From an uncultured Bacilli bacterium (GTDB lineage: Bacteria > Bacillota_I > Bacilli_A > RF39 > UBA660), in NCBI GenBank assembly GCA_947598455.1, contig CANQFI010000061.1:1-9806 (forward strand): a stretch of DNA of 9,806 nucleotides, written 5' to 3'. A program made the translations under genes and the position numbers. Each line of letters begins with the position of its first letter. Position 1 is the first letter of the stretch. Below, piece after piece: positions 7,686 to 9,806 of this stretch. The notes beneath the pieces are model-generated. The model was not told where the DNA came from. It did not search any database and was given only the letters and a program-made list of their open reading frames with translations.

Positions 7686-7707
7686 ACATTTTAAAAAATG
7701 TTTTTTT
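7686..7707 (+). terminator. Weak A/T-rich terminator-like hairpin
   Basis: ACATTT (7686-7691), loop TAAA, AAATGT (7696-7701), followed by T to 7707. The stem has only one G/C pair, so it is weak alone; it lies directly before the long inverted repeat and shares one base with it. Confidence 0.45.
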
Positions 7708-7751
7708 CTTAAAAATAGGTGACGGTAAATCACCTATTTTTAAGAAAAAAA
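7701..7751 (+). terminator. Perfect 22-bp inverted repeat, probable attenuator
   Basis: The arms 7701-7722 and 7730-7751 are exact reverse complements around a 7-base loop CGGTAAA. The core ATAGGTGA/TCACCTAT is flanked by AAAAA before it and TTTTT (7737-7741) after it, the layout of a bidirectional intrinsic terminator. The outer part pairs T7 with A7. The 3' arm ends on the first base of the AGGTGG ribosome site (7751-7756) of the next gene. No promoter is evident between here and 7761, so downstream genes probably depend on read-through, with this element lowering their expression relative to the upstream substrate gene. Confidence 0.75.
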
Positions 7752-7760
7752 GGTGGTAAA

Positions 7761-8327
7761 ATGTTAAAAATTGAACTAGATAAAATAAGAACAATTGCTC
7801 AAGGTTTAGAAAATGCCATTGATCAATATGAAAATAATGCAATGAACATATATTTAGAATTACAAAATGCTGAATTGGGATGGCAAGACGATAATTCTAA
7901 AAAATTTTTTAGTGATTTAAATAGAGAAAAGGCCTCATTAAATGAATTTATAAAAAAATTATCAAATGTTTCAAAAGTTTATGGTCAATTAGCTAATCAT
8001 TTTAGTCGTGCTATTAGTGCTGTTCAAATTGATGAAAACTATCGTACAGCAATTATAAACAAATATAATAATGAAATAAATAATATTAGAAGTATCAAAA
8101 ATTCAATTAATAATTTATCAACCTATTTTTGTACATATAGTGAACGAAATACAATTTATTCAGAAGCTAATCGTTTATCTTCATTAGCTGATAGCCTTAA
8201 TGCATCAAAAAATAAAGTGATTGAAATGTTTGATGAAATGAAAAAAATTGAAGATGAAATACAGAATAACTTTACCCAAATAAGCATTAATTCATTTGAT
8301 GAAATTGATGTTTCAAATTTGATTTAG
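7761..8327 (+). CDS. WXG100-like protein with C-terminal helical extension
   Basis: A 188-residue, soluble, helical protein. Residues 1-90 fit a WXG100 hairpin: a long first helix, a turn LGWQDDNSKKFF (39-50, with W41, D43 and F49 in the place of W-x-G and the following F), then a second helix. Residues 95-170 form a second helical region containing YSEANRLSSLADSLNASKN. Its end (133-158) resembles residues 48-70 of the 80-residue protein encoded at 8664. ATG at 7761 has AGGTGG four bases before it. An earlier in-frame GTG at 7719 lies within the inverted repeat, has no binding site and would add 14 residues that do not fit a WXG start, so it is rejected. No YxxxD/E motif is seen. Likely a T7SS substrate or a partner protein that helps a larger cargo reach EssC; which one cannot be told from sequence. 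Confidence 0.72.
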   Translation: MLKIELDKIRTIAQGLENAIDQYENNAMNIYLELQNAELGWQDDNSKKFFSDLNREKASLNEFIKKLSNVSKVYGQLANHFSRAISAVQIDENYRTAIINKYNNEINNIRSIKNSINNLSTYFCTYSERNTIYSEANRLSSLADSLNASKNKVIEMFDEMKKIEDEIQNNFTQISINSFDEIDVSNLI

Positions 8328-8341
8328 AAAATGGTGAGAAA

Positions 8342-8662
8342 ATGAGCAGATATGTATCAGATGATTTTAAAGGTGTTTTATCAGATAAATTAACACAATC
8401 TATAGATAAAATATCAAACTATGATAAATTACTAAAAGCAAATGAAAAAATAATAATAGAATATTTAGAACAACTTCAAAAAACTATTTTATTAAATGGA
8501 AGAATTATTAATAATAGAAAAACAGATGTTTATGAAACGATGGAACAATATCGTAGAAATTATAATAATTGTTCATTTTTATATAGTAGTTTAATTAGAA
8601 AATATAGATTAGCTAATAAAAATGCTAGTCAAGAAATTGCTAAAGAAAGGAAGGCTATCTAA
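8342..8662 (+). CDS. Small helical protein of the T7SS locus
   Basis: A 106-residue protein, almost all predicted helix, rich in Asn, Lys and Tyr, without signal peptide, membrane segment or tryptophan. YxxxD at residues 4-8 and YxxxE at 64-68 match the T7 export pattern by letter, but they do not lie at a C-terminal tail as expected. GGTGAG lies just before the ATG. It starts 14 bases after the preceding WXG-like gene and ends one base before the next gene, so it is part of a compact operon. Size and helical nature recall the small partner proteins encoded beside LXG effectors (Lap proteins), but I do not recognise the family. Function unknown. Confidence 0.7.
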   Translation: MSRYVSDDFKGVLSDKLTQSIDKISNYDKLLKANEKIIIEYLEQLQKTILLNGRIINNRKTDVYETMEQYRRNYNNCSFLYSSLIRKYRLANKNASQEIAKERKAI

Positions 8663-8663
8663 G

Positions 8664-8906
8664 ATGGACGATTATGAAAAAACACAATACAGAAATCTAA
8701 TAAACAGACTATCCAGTATTGCCTCTAGCATTTCTAGAGAAGCAACAAATGTTAGTAACATAAAGAATACTATTAACCAAGGAATAAAAGTTAATAATAA
8801 AACATATGAAGCTGATCAAATTAATTCAATAGTTTCATCTTTGAATGCCAGTAAAAATAATATATATAGTTTATGTAGAACAATGACTAATAAAATAAAC
8901 AATTAG
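8664..8906 (+). CDS. Small helical protein sharing a motif with the 188-residue protein
   Basis: An 80-residue helical protein starting MDDYEKTQYRNLINRLSS. Residues 48-70 (YEADQINSIVSSLNASKN followed by NIYSL) align with 133-158 of the protein encoded at 7761, including an identical SLNASKN, which suggests common ancestry. ATG at 8664 is chosen because AAGGAAGG (8647-8654) lies nine bases upstream. A start at 8622 would overlap the previous gene by 41 bases and has no clear site. The layout, two helices around an NNKTY turn, is similar to small coiled-coil proteins of YwqH/YwqI type (DUF5082/DUF5344) found beside T7SS toxins, but this likeness is by pattern only. Confidence 0.7.
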   Translation: MDDYEKTQYRNLINRLSSIASSISREATNVSNIKNTINQGIKVNNKTYEADQINSIVSSLNASKNNIYSLCRTMTNKINN

Positions 8907-8920
8907 ATAGAAGGTAGAGC

Positions 8921-9166
8921 ATGGCAGAAATAACATCTTACCAAACTAAAACACTTCAAAATGATAATGTTAAAGCAGATACAATAAAGAAAAATGATTT
9001 AGATAATTATCAATCTCAAAAAATAGTTAAATTCAAAAATGTCGTATCCAATCAAAAAGATGTAACAATTGATTTAAGACAATTTTTAGATGAATACAAA
9101 TTTAGCGATAATATTACAAAGTCAAATGATATTGAAACATTATATGATGATAATAGCTTAAATTAA
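8921..9166 (+). CDS. Short polar hypothetical protein
   Basis: An 81-residue polar protein starting MAEITSYQTKTLQNDN. It has no membrane segment and no recognised motif. The middle, KDVTIDLRQFLDEYKFSDN, is the only part that looks folded; the rest is probably disordered. AGAAGG lies six bases before the ATG, and the gene follows the previous one by 14 bases, so it is very likely translated. It is the last gene of this operon. It could be a small adaptor, or the surviving N-terminus of a formerly longer protein, but no coding sequence continues past its stop in any frame. Confidence 0.6.
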   Translation: MAEITSYQTKTLQNDNVKADTIKKNDLDNYQSQKIVKFKNVVSNQKDVTIDLRQFLDEYKFSDNITKSNDIETLYDDNSLN

Positions 9167-9252
9167 CTGTTTTTTAAATATTACATAAATTAATCTAAAA
9201 ATGTAATTATTACTTAGTATATGAAGAGAAGTATGATGAATAATTTTTTTAT

Positions 9253-9280
9253 AAAGCCAGTGTTTTACATTGGTTTTTTT
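9253..9280 (+). terminator. Terminator of the small-gene operon
   Basis: AAAGCCAGTGT (9253-9263), loop TTT, ACATTGGTTTT (9267-9277), T run to 9280; the stem contains two G-U pairs. It lies 86 bases after the last stop codon. The stretch 9167-9252 holds no gene, only a weak ATTACAT/ATGTAAT hairpin at 9180-9207. Confidence 0.85.
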
Positions 9281-9288
9281 ATTCTAAA

Positions 9289-9323
9289 ATATTAATAAAA
9301 AAAGAATTAGTGTTTATTAATAT
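9289..9323. repeat. 11-bp inverted repeat in the intergenic region
   Basis: ATATTAATAAA (9289-9299) and TTTATTAATAT (9313-9323) are exact reverse complements with a 13-base loop. The repeat is all A/T and lies about 65 bases before the next -35 box. It could be an operator, but chance is possible in such DNA. I see nothing else in 9324-9388. Confidence 0.35.
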
Positions 9324-9388
9324 GTACGAAAAATTATACAGTTAAACAAATATCATACCTACTTTTTCTATAAATTAAACAACAACTA

Positions 9389-9417
9389 ATGATAAGTTTA
9401 AATAAAAATGATATAAT
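9389..9417 (+). promoter_or_regulatory. Extended -10 promoter of the last gene
   Basis: ATGATA (9389-9394; four of six consensus bases), a 17-base spacer, a perfect TATAAT (9412-9417) with TG at 9409-9410. The leader to the ATG at 9448 is about 24 bases and contains GAGGG (9437-9441). Confidence 0.75.
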
Positions 9418-9447
9418 AAAAAAAATAATACAATGTGAGGGCATTAT

Positions 9448-9806
9448 ATGGCAAATTTACCAAAATATAATTTTTTAAAAATAGAAAATACTAAAGTAGA
9501 AACACCTGAAATAACAATAAAATCAACAAAAAATTATAAAAATGAAAACGAATTAGATATTAATGATTCAATGCCAGAAAATATATCTATTTCTTTTGAT
9601 AATGAAAATATAGAACCAAAAAAGAAATGGCATGAAAAAATTTGGGATGGAATTAAGAGCACAGGATCAACAATAGTCATTGGAACAACAACTGTTATGA
9701 GCGGAATTGCAGACATAGGAGAAGCAGCAGTAGATGGAGCAACATGGTTTGGAGGCAAAGTAGTCGAAGGAGGATCTTGGGTAGTTGGCGAAACAGCAGG
9801 AATATT
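9448..9806 (+). CDS. Glycine-rich hydrophobic protein, candidate T7SS cargo (N-terminal part)
   Basis: The gene runs off the right edge; 119 complete codons are visible. Residues 1-60 are polar, Asn/Glu/Lys-rich and probably disordered, with no signal peptide. Then come KKKW (58-61), the amphipathic HEKIWDGIKSTG, and a hydrophobic glycine-rich stretch from about 73 on. It contains an 11-residue repeat, VDGATWFGGKV (95-105) and VEGGSWVVGET (106-116), with a weaker copy before it (84-94). Such Gly-spaced helices resemble glycine zippers that insert in or pack within membranes. From memory, similar Trp/Gly segments occur near the start of large multidomain proteins of gut Firmicutes, but no family can be named with certainty. 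GAGGG lies six bases before the ATG. Own promoter and position after the WXG-like genes suggest a large effector or surface protein of the secretion locus. Confidence 0.75.
   Translation, partial: MANLPKYNFLKIENTKVETPEITIKSTKNYKNENELDINDSMPENISISFDNENIEPKKKWHEKIWDGIKSTGSTIVIGTTTVMSGIADIGEAAVDGATWFGGKVVEGGSWVVGETAGI

Noticed and set aside
7701..7751. The inverted repeat as an IS end, MITE or attachment site
   Set aside because: There is no transposase, target-site duplication or second copy in the window, and its A-stem-T layout between co-directional genes fits a terminator better.
7719..7760. In-frame GTG extension of the 188-residue protein
   Set aside because: It lies within the 22-bp inverted repeat, has no ribosome site, and codes for residues that do not fit a WXG-type N-terminus.
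7585..7842. 85-codon minus-strand ORF across the inverted repeat
   Set aside because: It is antisense to two better supported genes, low-complexity Phe/Leu-rich, and exists because of A/T-rich plus-strand sequence.
8622..8663. Upstream ATG extension of the 80-residue protein
   Set aside because: It overlaps the previous gene and lacks a ribosome site; AAGGAAGG serves the ATG at 8664.
9221..9295. 24-codon ORF on the plus strand
   Set aside because: It runs through the terminator hairpin and its T run, has no ribosome site, and is expected by chance in A/T-rich DNA.
9534..9758. 74-codon minus-strand ORF
   Set aside because: It is the antisense shadow of the truncated plus-strand gene at 9448, which has a promoter, ribosome site and a coherent protein.
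1..9806. CRISPR arrays, tRNA or rRNA genes
   Set aside because: No regularly spaced repeats and no tRNA cloverleaf or rRNA-like sequence was seen on either strand.

Overview
The window looks like chromosome from a low-GC Firmicute (Bacilli sensu lato, possibly an uncultured or Erysipelotrichales/RF39-like lineage). The basis is strong A/T bias, AGGAGG-type ribosome binding sites, sigma-A type promoters and a ychF-rpsF-ssb-rpsR core that matches the Bacillus subtilis order. All recognisable tryptophans are TGG, so the standard bacterial code applies. The exact taxon cannot be read from this sequence.

Housekeeping block (1-1980). The last 17 codons of the GTPase-like ATPase gene ychF are followed by a seven-helix YwaF/TMEM164-type membrane protein. 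Then comes the rpsF-ssb-rpsR operon with its own extended -10 promoter, a leader RNA that fits the S6:S18 autoregulatory motif and can pair with the rpsF Shine-Dalgarno sequence, and a clean terminator.

Accessory block (1981-9806): a type VII secretion system (T7SSb, Ess/Yuk type). It starts with its own promoter and a 1519-residue EssC/YukB coupling ATPase, overlapping a YukD/EsaB ubiquitin-like protein. A strong promoter then drives a 225-residue, probably abundantly made WXG-like protein. A perfect 22-bp inverted repeat separates it from four small genes: a 188-residue WXG100-like protein, two small helical proteins, and a short polar protein. After a terminator, a new extended -10 promoter drives a protein that runs off the window. 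It has a polar N-terminus and then a glycine-rich hydrophobic region with an 11-residue repeat, and it is a candidate effector or surface protein.

How they may work together: EssC (only its first ATPase domain has intact Walker motifs) with EsaB would export the WXG-type proteins. The small helical proteins could be partners or targeting factors for a larger cargo such as the truncated last protein, as Lap proteins are for LXG toxins. EssB, EsaA and EssA are not in the window, so the system is either completed elsewhere or diverged. The substrate and partner roles are inference; EssC, EsaB and the housekeeping genes are firm.
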